The notes below the pieces were generated by a model. The model ran no database searches and was not told the DNA's origin. It saw nothing but the letters and a program-made list of their open reading frames with translations. Source: Onchocerca volvulus (Eukaryota; Nematoda; Chromadorea; Rhabditida; Onchocercidae). Taken from it: a DNA stretch of 64,000 nucleotides. Shown piece after piece: positions 12,501 to 25,800 of this stretch. Location: assembly GCA_000499405.2 (NCBI GenBank), contig HG738137.1, positions 6,200,001-6,264,000 of the forward strand, written 5' to 3'. Both the position numbers and the translations under genes were made by a program. The stretch's first letter is position 1. The number at the start of each line of letters is the position of its first letter.

Positions 12501-15500
12501 TCGTACCATCCAATAGCTTTTTAAATATGATATCTCGGATACGATGGCAATGTTTTCTTTGTTTGATTCAAAAAAAGAAAAGAAAAAAAAAATTGTGTGT
12601 AAAAAGAGACAGAAAGGGAGGAAAAGATGTTCGATTAGTGTTGTATTGATTTGTAGTTAGTCATCACATGACGCGTGCTGCTGTTTATAAACAACTTTAA
12701 TCATCGCTTCGTTCGCTGGGGAGAGCTTGTGTTTGCCATATTTTTTATCCGTAAGCATGGTTCTAGATAGAACCCAGCTGTTCTTTCATAACAGTTTCTA
12801 ATTAAAAGATCTCAGAGACACTTGTTGACTTCTAAAATTATTGTTGCCAGTGTATGGTGGCGTGATAGGTGTCATAAATCAAATAACAGCCATATATGTC
12901 TGTCAGATCTTTGAGCAGTTGCGCGTGTAAGATGGGTTTCCGAAGTCTTCATATTTAACAACCAGAATTTCTGCAAGTTGTGTTCCCTTTTTAATAATTT
13001 TTAACAAAGTTTGCAGTCGTATAGAATTACACGGATGGTATTGGAAATAAAAAAATAATAAAATTGATTGCGAATTAAATGTAGTTATTCTTGCATATTT
13101 CCTTATTTTAATCTGTGCGATTGCTAAGATATCGGAAAAGAATAAACAAAATAGATGTAAGGTATGGCCTTGATATTGAAGAACTCTTCTCATTCATCTC
13201 ATTTTTTGAAAAGAATGTTATTCATAAGACTTTCTGTTGCTAGTAAGTTAAGAAATCGGTATTTTTCACATTTTGTAAAACTGCTTTTACGTTATTCACT
13301 ATTACCAGTATGAGTTTCTTACGGAGAGCACTGCCAAACCATCATTTGAAGATAATGTTAGATAAAGCAATTCTTTTGTTGTTTTTTATATCTTTTTAAC
13401 TAATTTATCTACGAGAAAAATTTTCCAAAATTTTCTCGAATTTTTACCGTTGTTTTTTTTTTTTTGTGCTTTTAGTATTTCTTGTAAAAAATCCATTGCT
13501 ATTTCATTCCTTTTTATGTGACCGAAAACTCCACTCGTTTTTTTTTCGGATGAATAAAAAAATGACGCAAGTTATTTGTTTTAATAGGATTCTATTTCGA
13601 AGATCTAATGATAAGCATGATGCTCTGGTGTCTGGCTTCAATGTTGAACATTACTCGTCTTTTTTTAACTTTAAAAAATTTTTAACTAAATGTTTCTGGC
13701 GAAAGATAGCAATAATAGAGATTAGGAGTCAAAATATGCATCTCTATTTAGATTTATTATATGAAGAGTTCAAATGATTGTCAAATTTTTAAATTTTGGT
13801 GACTCCGGATTTAATTGTTCCCCTATCCACCTTCTCGCCTTGAATTATTTTGTCAACATTTGATGTTAAAAATTATGTGCAATTACGATAATAATAACTT
13901 ATAGTGTAGGATGTGTAGCTGACAAGTTTATTTTTTTCATCTGTTCGAATTAGGAAGTAATGCCACTGGTTTAAAAATATTGACAAAAACCTGTTTTATG
14001 GAAAAGAAGCTTATTGCAGAGCATTAGTTGTCTGTGTTAATACAGGTAGAGTTTGTTCCGACTTCCAGTGTACAAAATTTTAAATTGATTTATAGCTTTT
14101 TTAAATCCATGTATTTTTTAAAATTTATATCGCATTATTTGGAATTTATTAAGAGGTCCCATTATATTGATTGCTTTTTGTTTTTTGCATCTATCTGTAT
14201 TAATGCTGTTTGTTAAACATTTTATGCTAGGAGAAAAATAAGACCTGGTATGTAATGCTTGTTGGTCGCACTCTTGCGTGGGTAATGGAATTTTCATTCA
14301 TAACGCGATGAAGTTCTTCATGATTAGTAATTAATTGAACGCTTAACTATTTTAGCCTTTAAATTCCAAAAACCTTTCAGATGAAAATTTTGATGCCATG
14401 AATTTTACTCATCACCAATCTGGTTATTTTTTTATTTAATTTGAGACTTATGATATGGTCCATAATTATCTTGTTTTGTTTTATTAGAAAATAGCTTTTC
14501 AAAAAGTCAGCAGTTTGGCACTATCATTAGCCGCAGAAATTCTGTACTAATTTAGAATGACTTCAGAGTTATCGAAAATTCTTTAAAGAGAAAAAAAAAT
14601 TAATAAAAATAGCATGTTATTCGTGTAGTGCCATTAAAAAAATATTTTTCATTTCAAACAGTAACTTGTTGGCGATGTGCATCTTTTTGCAGCAGACTTT
14701 GTCTACATTATTTTGTGTTTTTTCCAGCTAGTTGTTATTAATTGAAGTAGATTGAGCTGTCTATGCCGTGAAGAATTTTTGACTAAAACAAAGTATAGGG
14801 ACTCCGGAAATTTATTCTTTGAAATTTAGATGAAAAAATTTTCAAAGTTTCTGTCATTTTGTCATGTTTTTGCTGTACTATAAAGAGGAATAGGAAGTGT
14901 AGTATTGAAAACAAACTGCTTTTCCCTTGACACAAACAAGACTTTTGTAAAACCCTTGTTGTAAGATAGAATCATCCCATTTTGAAATATGCTTTCAGTC
15001 AAATCGACAGAAACCGTTTTAGTGTTCGGAGTTGATGTTCTTTATTTTTTCTTTGCAATTTTTTGCTGCAAATATTGTTACTGATGATTCTGATGACATT
15101 CATTTATCAAAAATTGACTTTCTAAATTGTCTTTTAGATGTGATTTTCCCCAAATTTATCCGTGGCCTAAACTTGAGCTTCTGGATATTTGATTGTTAGA
15201 GTGTTTCATGCTTATAATATCTTCGTTTTGTTTTTTGTGTGAAATTTTCATTTGATACATAAAACGGGGACGATACATCAAATTAGAAATTAACTTTTCC
15301 GCAGCACTGTTCGACATGTTATGAGAGTTCATCCAGAATTTGAATTCACTAAATGTGTTAGCAAATTGTCTTTTATACATTCAGTTCTTCTGCATCGATT
15401 GAAGGTTTCTTTCAAGTTTGAGTTTAGTTTTATCAAGAGTATTTGTTCATATAATGTTTCTTTTTGCCAGAATAGGGAATGGATTCATCATTTGGATGTC

Positions 15501-17551
15501 ATGAGTCATGTTCCACCAAAGAATCAATAATAATGAGGGAGCTGGAATTGAAAGATAAAAAATTAAGTTATTCGCAACATTTTGAATTCCATTATTTATT
15601 ATTCTACGTAATATATCTGAATTGGGATTTTAGCAGGATTCTAGCATCTGTCAATAGCAGTATCTTATTTGTTTCCACTATTGACTTATTATTAGCTGAA
15701 AACTTACTATTGAATAGGATTGCACATTCTATGAGTTTTCTGAACTCTGAAAATCCAAAAATTACTTTAGAAGTTTTGAAAAACCAATTTGAAGACTTGG
15801 AAATCAACCGTTTATTTTTATAAATGACATCGGAGCAATAAGATTAGTTTTTGTACCGACAAATGCACTATTTCTATTTTTACTTCTGGAAATCTTCATG
15901 CTTTTTTCAGTTCTTGAAATCGATTTTCTCTATTGCAGTTCCTTTGCGTAACATGCGCTAATATATTGTAATAAATTTTGAATCAATTTCCACACCATTG
16001 TTTTTGTTTTTACTCTTTATAATTTCAACTTTCATTGCATTTTTTCTCTCTATTTCGGTGGTACTTCTCATCCTTTGAAACTTTAAGCTTTAAAATTTCC
16101 TCCTATTCAGAATTGGTTGTTATCCGTATATCAAATATCATTGCACAAAAGGACCGTGGAAGGATTTTAGCGCCGAGAATCGTTTATACAAATTTATCAC
16201 AGTTTTAAATTGCGGCAAGTTCTTTTTTCTACTTAGACAGTGATTCTGTATTATATGACATAATAGATTGAAAGATCTTAAATATTCTTCGTTTTATATA
16301 ATAAAGAAGATATATGATCCCATTTGTGCTGTCCATAGTCTAAAAAAAAGAAAAAAAAAAAATAAGAGGTCAATAAATTCGATCGAAACAATAGCGAAGA
16401 AAGATATTGAATAATGAAAAATACGACGCAGTGTAATGCTTTCATCAAACTCGGCGGTCAGTATTTTCTGTTAAGGTTTTTGCTTAAAATTTGAATCTGG
16501 AAAAATATTTTATAGGACTACCTTGTTTGCTGTACGGATTAATAGCACAAGCTTTTATTCGACATACTGATTATATTGTGGACAAAAATACGGGTCAAAA
16601 AGTTGCAATCAAATTTTTGCTAAAAGAACTTCACAGTTGAGGTGATTTCTGCAGATTCTATATTATGAGGAATTTTGATTATGAGAGCTTCAAATTCTTT
16701 CATTATGAGAACTTTGTATTACATAAAATCCTCCTCCATTCCTAGATGTACTCTTTAATGTATCGATAAAAAATTCAGTTTCGAAAAGAAACTTATTTTT
16801 ATGAATGTTTTACTACACAACATTTATTTGATAAAAATTTGATGGGATAACTAAGCAACAACAATTTCCGACTTTCTCTCATGCTGGCTTCCACTGCTTT
16901 TACGAATTTTTCGCCTCATTGATCCATTATACTTCCTTTCTCTATTTTCGTTTTTATTTATTTCGTACTTCAAATTCTGAAATATTTCACGAAATACTTT
17001 ATTCAACGGAAACTTCTATGCTGTTGATATTTATTATTGGAGTTATGATCAAAGAGAAAGAGATAGAGATTTTTTCTTTAAAAGTTTAAACAAAGTTTCC
17101 ATCTCTTTTGATCATAATTTCAAGAACAAATATCAGTATTGAGTCCTACCTTTCTTGTTTTCTTCTCTTTTATGCAGAAAGGAAGAGAGAGAGAGGAAAA
17201 AAAAAACAGTTTTGCAAATAAAGACAAATTCTTATGGATTTTTATTCTCGAACTTTATATTCAATCAGTCTGCAATAGGTTTACATTAAAATAATTTTTT
17301 CCCTTTTTGGGGTTTGAATTTCCCGCATTTATTGTTGGGGGACTAAATATATTTTTTACTGTAAGCTTTTTCCATGAAACTCGTTCGTTCATGAAGCCAT
17401 GCGCATAATATAAAAATACATATATGTCTGTATTAATTTCTGAAATCAAAGTATTTGCTTTTGAATTAATATTTCGATTTGATAGCTAAGGTTGTTGTCA
17501 GCTTTTTTATATATTTGTATTTCTATATTTATACATTTTTGCTTTTTACAG
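9544..17551. other. 8 kb gene-poor interval
   Basis: No gene is recognised here on either strand. The longest open frames (11846-12190, 12132-12452 minus, 15479-15823) show no motif, biased composition or family resemblance. A short frame at 16515-16640 resembles part of a kinase N-lobe (see findings) and a 33-nt imperfect inverted repeat lies at 17026-17134. Part of this space may be 5' introns or UTR of the gene at 17.5 kb. Confidence 0.4.
17026..17134. repeat. Imperfect inverted repeat, about 32-33 bp arms
   Basis: The left arm 17026-17057 begins GATATTTATTATTGG and contains TTATGATCAAA. The right arm 17102-17134 is its reverse complement with a few mismatches and one indel. The spacer is about 44 nt and purine-rich. 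It would form a long hairpin if transcribed, and could be a decayed MITE or simply a local inversion. Confidence 0.75.
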
Positions 17552-17574
17552 ATTGCACAGATTGCGATTGCCAG

Positions 17575-18386
17575 ATGCCTTCTCCATCCAGTCCGTTGGA
17601 ATACCGGCCAACGCCACATCTTATTCTTATCATGCTTTTTGTCTTCTTTCCACTTATCTATTTATGCGGACGACTGACTTTCTCAGTATTTTCTGTATTG
17701 GTATTTATCCTTAAATCGATGTTCTCACCAGTTTTGCAATTACTTTATGAAAATGAATTGATTCCCACACCAAGAATCGCTAAAACGCAAACATTGGAAA
17801 GTACGATGCAGGAAGTACTGGTAGAACAATCTTCTGATGAACAGGTAATTAATTCGTCTGTGAATAGTTAAAGAATTAAATATTTCATGTGGTAGTAAAT
17901 ATTCGATTATTTTTCCGCCAAATTATTCCTATTAATCACATGAGTATAGCCTTATCGGTTCTGCTAGATCTTTGATTACTCATTATGGTTACATAACTAT
18001 TTAGGAGAAAAGTGCATGTTAATTATTATTGATTCTTCGTTTAAAATCAGCTAGGTACTGTGTTCTACAGGAGGAAACTTATTGAGCATATTCATATTCT
18101 TCTTGTTTTGAAAATATTTTTATTAATTTGCCACTTGTTAATGACAGGATTTGCGGAACTGTAATTCAACAACATAATGCTATTCAATACTATTTATTTG
18201 CAGCTTACTGATCAAAGCGATGAGGAGCATGAACTAATCAGCACAGTAGAAATTACTGATGACTTTATCAAAGCACAATCTAAAAGTTCAACTAATGTTC
18301 AGGCTGTTCAGTCTTCTCCTCTAGCGATTCAAACAGGCTTGTCTTCTATTTATTCTGCAATTCAAAATATGATTTTATTTCGCTGA
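17575..18386 (+). CDS. Unrecognised small membrane protein (two-exon model)
   Basis: The exon ending at 17844 (donor GTAATT) and the exon 18204-18386 (after TTTGCAG) join in phase 0. From ATG 17575 to the TGA at 18384 they give 150 residues. Residues about 12-50 are strongly hydrophobic ([17 protein letters not shown], then [12 protein letters not shown]), consistent with a membrane hairpin or two close helices. The rest is soluble, Ser/Glu/Asp-rich and predicted disordered. The open frame continues upstream of the ATG to an acceptor at 17551 and reads CTDCDCQ, so a 5' exon may exist and the true start is uncertain. I do not recognise the family. Membrane location is inferred from hydropathy alone, and no function can be given. 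Coding potential is supported by the splice signals, phase agreement and a composition unlike the surrounding poly-T DNA. Confidence 0.55.
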
Positions 18387-18648
18387 TTTCATTGTGGAAT
18401 AATAACTTTTCTTTTGTCTTTTTATTCTGTGGAATATTTCCTCGATCCGTCTCGAAATAACTCAGTGACTTTCATTATTATCGCTTTTGGATCCTCTCAT
18501 CCAAGAAAGTTATTTGCTCATGTTTCACTAACATTAGATTGGAACTGCTGCTTTGGTATGCTGTTCTGAATGTTCCAGAACTAAAGAAACTTTAATTTGA
18601 TATTAGATTTTGAAACATTTTCAAATTTATCATCATTCGTCTCTCCAG

Positions 18649-18886
18649 AAATGTTTTAAGAAGTTCTGCTATCGTGAATATTTCAGAAGGTTTGCATGAT
18701 TCAGAACATGATTCTGGTAATGATGAAGATCACTCCGGATTGTCTACAAGCTCAGCAACTACAACATGCATCAATCAGATCTCGAATATATCGGGAACGA
18801 GAAGTATGCAAAATCGCGATACTTTTAAAGAAAAGATGAAGTGGCGGCGGCATGGAGATAATGATTTCCAAATGAATGACGCATAA
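18649..18886 (+). CDS. Possible further or alternative 3' exon, acidic Ser-rich tail
   Basis: An open frame follows an acceptor (CTCCAG at 18643-18648, or TTTCAG at 18681-18686) and runs to TAA at 18884-18886. It encodes NISEGLHDSEHDSGNDEDHSG and ends in a basic patch (KEKMKWRRHGD) plus MNDA. It may be an alternative C-terminus of the 17.6-18.4 kb gene or a separate exon. No good donor in the preceding exon gives the right phase, so the connection is unproven. There is no family match that I recognise. Confidence 0.35.
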
Positions 18887-19750
18887 TAATGGTCTAAAGC
18901 AGGTCAGCAATGTAGAGTTATTGTGAAGTAAAGTCCTGACATAATATATGTGTCTTTCAGAAAGCTTTAATAAGCTGTTGTCAGTTTAGTGAAAGTAACT
19001 TTTCAGTTCGCAGTCTATCCTATATGCGATTTATTCTTTGATGAAATGCATGCTTTTCATACATTATTCATCAGTTGATTTTATTTCCGATGAAATATCT
19101 TCAGAATTAAGTAATTATTGTGATTTGTCATTTTGAGACAAAATTGCAAATAGATAGATGGCATTTCTGCAAAGCATTTATTTAAATATCTCAGAAAGAT
19201 AAGTTCTAGGAACTTTTTGTGCAAAAATGTAACAGAAATCTAAATAAAAATGGGCGAATGAAAAATTGAATGATTTCAGCTGCAATCTTTAATGGTCTTC
19301 CTAACAGTTCTTATTACTTTTCTTTCTTGATAGTTGCATCTCTACACGATTTGTTTTCAACCGAATTTCATTTTCTTCAGCAATTTATCAGAAATCTAAT
19401 GATCTCGTGTATATGATGTAATGTTTTGTTTTCTGATCAAGTATTATTTTGTATGATAGATGTCATAATTTTAAGATTACGATTAAGATTAGCTGGGGAA
19501 ATAATTCTTCATAGTTTAAAATCTGAAAAAATATGGGAGTAGCAGAGATGCAGGGGTTTATGTCTTCTATCTGCGTTTCTTTATTTTAATAGGAATATAC
19601 TGAAAAAGTGGAATTTTTTTTTCTCAGATCATATTTCCCATACTAATTGTGATCTCCTCGTATTTTCCCAGTGATCTAATTATTGATTGCTAGGGAATAA
19701 ATGTTTGGATTTTGGATTTTCACTGGTTATAAAATTCCTCATTTTTTTGC
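18887..19750. other. Intergenic, nothing recognised
   Basis: AT-rich sequence without long open frames, tRNA-like folds or repeats that I can see. Confidence 0.4.
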
Positions 19751-19751
19751 A

Positions 19752-20030
19752 GTAAAACATTGTTTAGTCACTTCTAAAAATGCGAATAAATTACTGGTAT
19801 CACCTCATGGTGAGATAGCGCCTGGAGTTGACAAAATGGTCATACTGCTCGCTGATGAGCCAAACATTCGTGTAACAGAAAGAAATAGCCTTGGCTTTAT
19901 TCAAGTTGACAATAGGTATGAAACCAATATAAAAAGAATATTTGCTATTGGTGATTAAACCGGTGGGGCAATGCATGCTCATAAGGCGGAAGAAGGGATG
20001 GCAGTAGCAGAAATAATAGTTTATTGTTGA
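19752..20030 (+). pseudogene. Decayed E3-type (dihydrolipoamide dehydrogenase-like) fragment
   Basis: Conceptual translation gives a NAD-binding/FAD-loop segment with RNSLGFIQVDNRYETNI, then RIFAIGD, an in-frame TAA at 19956-19958, then TGGAMHAHKAEE and GMAVAEII. In the E3/glutathione-reductase family the pattern is an RG-x-I-x-VD-x-x-x-xT(N/S) stretch, IYAIGD(V/A), G-x-x-(L)AHKAEEEG and VAEII. The D of IGD normally contacts FAD. One residue appears deleted in HKAEE-G and the rest of the enzyme (N-terminal dinucleotide fold, redox CxxxxC, C-terminal interface domain with HPE) is absent. The TGGAM..AHKAEE wording looks closer to alphaproteobacterial lipoamide dehydrogenases than to the animal mitochondrial enzyme. 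A Wolbachia-to-nucleus fragment is therefore possible, but an old nuclear pseudogene is not excluded. Confidence 0.55.
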
Positions 20031-20215
20031 AGCATTGCTTTTCTTCGTCCTTTTTCCTTGAATTGTATTTTATGCAGAAATTCACCTATCCTTACATTTC
20101 TGTTTACTTTTGATCGTTTTTGTCAGTTTTAGTGGGTAAAAATCTCATCTCTAAGATTGGTTAAGGTTTAATCGACCTGGAATAAAAAGTTGATCGAGAA
20201 CTAGAATAACTTGAG

Positions 20216-20425
20216 TTGGTCATGAAATCTCGTCCCGCAGTTAAGAGTTTTGAGCAGTTTATTGCCCACAAAATTGTCCTGTATAAAGGACAAATTGAAA
20301 AATTGGTGCCGAATGGCTGGCCTATTTCCCAAGAGATTCTCACAGTGGTAAATTTTTGGAAACTAAGATTCTATTTAGATCCCAAGAACATGTATAATAA
20401 AGTACTTTCCACAAACAGTTGGTAA
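20216..20425 (+). pseudogene. Possible mariner-like transposase C-terminal remnant
   Basis: This 69-residue open frame contains FEQFIAHK, then LYKGQIEKLVPNGW. The mariner transposase C-terminal region typically reads (L/F)EQF(F/I)A-K...FY--GI-KL(V/P)-RWQ. The spacing and the KG-IEKLVP core fit loosely. The frame does not start with ATG, and no DD34D catalytic residues or terminal inverted repeats are seen. It lies 190 bp after the E3-like fragment, which could mark a patch of inserted and decayed DNA. Weak family call. Confidence 0.28.
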
Positions 20426-20528
20426 ATTCTTGTAATTGTTTTCTATCATGTGAACATTCCGCAATTCACTTGTTGCGGATATATTTTAAATTGACCCTCA
20501 CAATTCAAGAAATTCACATAAAATAATA

Positions 20529-22553
<2,025 letters not shown>

Positions 22554-23449
22554 TCGCGAATTTTGCCGCAACTAAATGCTGAATAATATTTCAACAAATT
22601 TAAATAAGTTGATTGCAGCCTGACATAATTACACTCATACGAAGAAAGTTCTGTAAAAATTGAAAAAACTTTTCCCAAAACTCCCAGTTTTTAGTATTTG
22701 ACCGTTACAATATGTCTATTACTTCCAAGATCAAACTCCCATCATTCGAGAAAATTCTGCAAACATCTGACATTATCAGAAAATAATAAGTAATTACTAA
22801 AAAAACAAAATACTTTTGAAATTTCTGATAACTGTCTTTTCTTGTTTCACCTTCAATTAATATCTCCTAATAGCCTTTTTAAGAATCGCTGACTATTGTC
22901 CTCTTGTCCAAAAGGTTCATCTTAAATTTTCCTATAGCATTTGAATAATATCGAATTCATGTTTTGCAAGAGCAGGGAAATAACGCACAAATCCTGACAA
23001 AATTCTAAAAACAATTGCTGTTATCAACATATAAATCGTTTTCCAGAATGAAAAGGGAGAGAAATGCATAATGGCATAGACTATTTGAAAAAATTTGCCG
23101 TTATCAATTCATTATATTCATAAACTAACTTTGAGAAAACTGTGCGATGAATAGATCACTTGCTACATCCAATTTATAAAAAGGAAACTCCTTCATCCGC
23201 AGATGGATCTTCGATCAAAGTGATAAAAATATGCATGATATGGTTGCAACTTCATAAAAACAAATGGTCGAACACAATTGTATTATTACTTTTGCATTAA
23301 TATAAGACAGTAAAATTACAAAACTTCAACTTAGAGATAAGCAGAGAAGATATAAGGCAGAACTTCATAAAAACTTGCAAGAAGTTTATACTCAAAAAAA
23401 GACGATGAAACCCAGAATTTAGAGCAATTTTTAAAGATTGCAGTCGAAT

Positions 23450-23492
<43 letters not shown>

Positions 23493-23502
23493 TTTTTTTT
23501 AA

Positions 23503-23547
<45 letters not shown>

Positions 23548-24149
23548 GATCCAAAAGTAATGACAGAGATCGAAGAAATTTCTACCATTTTCTTTAAACA
23601 AAAATAAATATTAAATGAATTTCAAGAAACAAATTTTTAAAAAGACCCGAAATATATATAAAGATATAAAAAAGTGATAAGAGCAATTCCTTCGTCAGAA
23701 TATTTATGAACGAAACTAAGAAAAAGAATATTTCTCTGAAACTCACAAAAATTTTTATTTACAAATAGCAATAATAAGCAAATAATACGAATAACAATAA
23801 CTGTAAATAAATATTTATAGCAAATAAATATTTTGGAAAAGTGAACGTAGTATAGGATCTGAACCAACAATCAGTAGATTTTATAAGATATAACCTAACA
23901 CTTTTTTTTGAAAAAATTTTTTCAAATTTAAAGATAAAATATTCGTATTCACAATATACAAACCAAAGTTCCAGTCTTCAAGGGAATGAGAAGCTGAAGA
24001 GCTATATTGATTTTGAGTATCTATAAACGTTTTCAAAAGCACAAATTTACATGTCATTTTTTCAAGTGTCACTTCAATACATGCTACTAACAAAAAAGGA
24101 AAATTTTCTGATTTTATCAACATCTAGCGAATAAAATACTGTGCGCTAC
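22554..24149. other. Spacer between dpm-1 and mrpl-55
   Basis: About 1.6 kb, AT-rich, with a very long poly-T tract near 23452-23543. No gene is recognised. The spacing is too large for a standard SL2-type operon (about 100-400 bp), so the two minus-strand genes are probably transcribed separately. Confidence 0.45.
23452..23543. repeat. Long homopolymer tract, nearly pure T with two short A blocks
   Basis: About 90 bases of T are broken only by AAAA near 23488 and AAAAAA near 23502, so the centre can fold on itself (T-run/A-run). The length and the exact break pattern may include assembly or sequencing error. Confidence 0.85.
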
Positions 24150-25102
24150 TTACGGTTTTTTTGAGTTCTTTCGCCATAAATCAATGTATTCGTCAGCATT
24201 AAATTTCACAGTTTCCTGCTTCTTCTGGAAATTCCGTGCTTAGTATTAATAATACAATCCGAAAAAAGAATTCAGTTAAAAAAATTAGGTTTTTATGTAA
24301 AAATTTTATTTGAAGGTTGCAAAAAAGAAAAAAAAAATTGAAAAGTTCCTATGATCAATATGCTTCAGTCTATCAATCTCTTTGAGTATTTTCCAATTCT
24401 CGAATTCAAAACATTAATATGAAAAATTTGCAAAAAAAAGTATAACAGTACCGCTAACTTTCAAAACTGAAAATCAAAAATTTCTCAAATTCTGCTGCTC
24501 AGCTTACCGTGAATTTTTTAATTTTATGTCGCTTCATTTCTAAGTGTCTACGTTCTTCATCTGTTAAAGTATCCATATTAAAAGGCATTTGAATCAAATC
24601 CATGGGTTCCGTAGCTCGTATCCCTACTGTTGATCCATCTGGATGGAGCAGCTGAATAAAACAAGTTTAAGAAATCATAAATGACCATACTGCTATTTAC
24701 GACGATAATACATTCAGATAAGCATTCATTCATAAATGATAGAAAATCTGAATATACTACCACTAAGTCAGTGATGTATGTAATAATTTTTAGTGCTAAT
24801 AAAAATTTTACAGTTACGTAGTATTGTCGAACATATTTGGCACGCTTTATTCGAGAAATAGCTGCACGATGAGCATTGCAACGATCTGGAAAATGGAGAA
24901 AAGAATGACAAAGAGAGTTTGCACTATGAAATGGTCGAAATATTTCAGTATTTACCAACGGATGATATAAAGTCAATAAATGACAAAAACGACAAAATCA
25001 ATGAGTGACAAAAGCAAAGTTACCTGAACGGTAGAAAGTTTTGACAGTAGAAAGTAAAGAAGTCACTCGGATTGTTGCCGCTTTTCTCAGCAACTTCAGC
25101 AT
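24150..25102 (-). CDS. mrpl-55: Mitochondrial ribosomal protein mL55
   Basis: Exons (minus): 25102-25024, 24885-24812, 24651-24508, 24224-24150. Phases are 1, 0, 0 and the product is 123 residues. The N-terminus MLKLLRKAATIRVTSLL is basic and amphipathic, consistent with a mitochondrial presequence. The core matches the mL55 (MRPL55) signature: HRAAISRIKRAKYVRQYY, then LLHPDGSTVGIR, a short EPM-x-x-IQMPFNMDTLT segment and DEERR. In the human protein the same order is R-x-x-Y-x-RLYPV-x-LV-x-DGSTI-x-IRY-x-EPR, then PIDLDTLSPEERR. It is a metazoan-specific large-subunit protein. The ATG is the first three bases after TTTCAG (acceptor ends at 25103), so the leader is either the spliced leader itself or a 5' cis exon. 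The tail (EYIDLWRKNSKKP) is longer than the DEERR region requires. Confidence 0.9.
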
Positions 25103-25570
25103 CTGAAATTAAATTGATATCTCAACACAATCATTTTACGAAATGAAATGAAAAGAAAGCTCGACACATACACTGAAACGAAACTTGAGGTAATGGTACT
25201 TGATCGTTACAGTGATAAGTATCTGAGCTGAAAGGGAAATCCAAGATGATGTCCCTCCATCCCATCTCATGACACATTTCACAAATTTCTTCAAAATCAT
25301 CATGGATCATCGAAATACCCATGACGCACCAAACTAAGATATCAATGTATGTATGAGGGAGAAATATGAAAGATTCGAAGAGAGTGAAAAGGGGAACAGT
25401 TCAGGGAACTGTCATAAATTGAAAACAGCTAGCCTTCTGAGGCAGGGAAATAGAAAAAAATGAGAGACATGGTTTTCATTTCACAAAAATTTGCATAGAG
25501 GTTTGAAAGAGGAAAGTAATGGACATAGGAAGACAACAGAGTGATAACAAAATAACCAATCGAAGTTCAG

Positions 25571-25593
25571 CTCTCTCTCTCTCTCTCTCTCTC
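25571..25593. repeat. (CT)n microsatellite
   Basis: Uninterrupted CT dinucleotide run of about 11-12 units, 135 bp upstream of the tRNA gene. Confidence 0.95.
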
Positions 25594-25727
25594 AGGCTTC
25601 TCATCACATTCTTAATTACCAGAATGAAAACAATGGTCTGCAATAAATCTTTGACCTTTCACCCCTTGCACACAACTTTTCTTAAATCGCTTATAGGTCA
25701 TTTATATGATAAGGACGGAACACATGC

Positions 25728-25800
25728 GGTCCAATGGTGTAGTGGTCATCACGTCTGCTTTACACGCAGAAGGCCGACGGTTCGAATCCGTCTTGGATCA
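25728..25800 (+). tRNA. tRNA-Val (anticodon TAC)
   Basis: 73 nt. The acceptor stem GGTCCAA pairs with TTGGATC (one G-T wobble) and A25800 is the discriminator. The D-arm GTGTAGTGGTCATCAC is the typical eukaryotic valine form. The anticodon stem is TCTGC/GCAGA with loop TTTACAC, so the anticodon is TAC. The T-arm is GACGG-TTCGAAT-CCGTC, five perfect pairs. There is no intron. The internal boxes A and B are intact, so it looks functional. CCA is not encoded, as expected for a nuclear gene. It lies between divergent mrpl-55 and the CCAR1 gene. Confidence 0.96.

Noticed and set aside
15479..15823. 114-codon open frame on plus
   Set aside because: Composition follows local AT bias, no recognisable family, and an antisense frame overlaps it.
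25131..25322. Minus-strand 63-codon frame just upstream of mL55
   Set aside because: Not in phase with a usable donor to the mL55 first exon, and mL55 already starts with a plausible targeting sequence.
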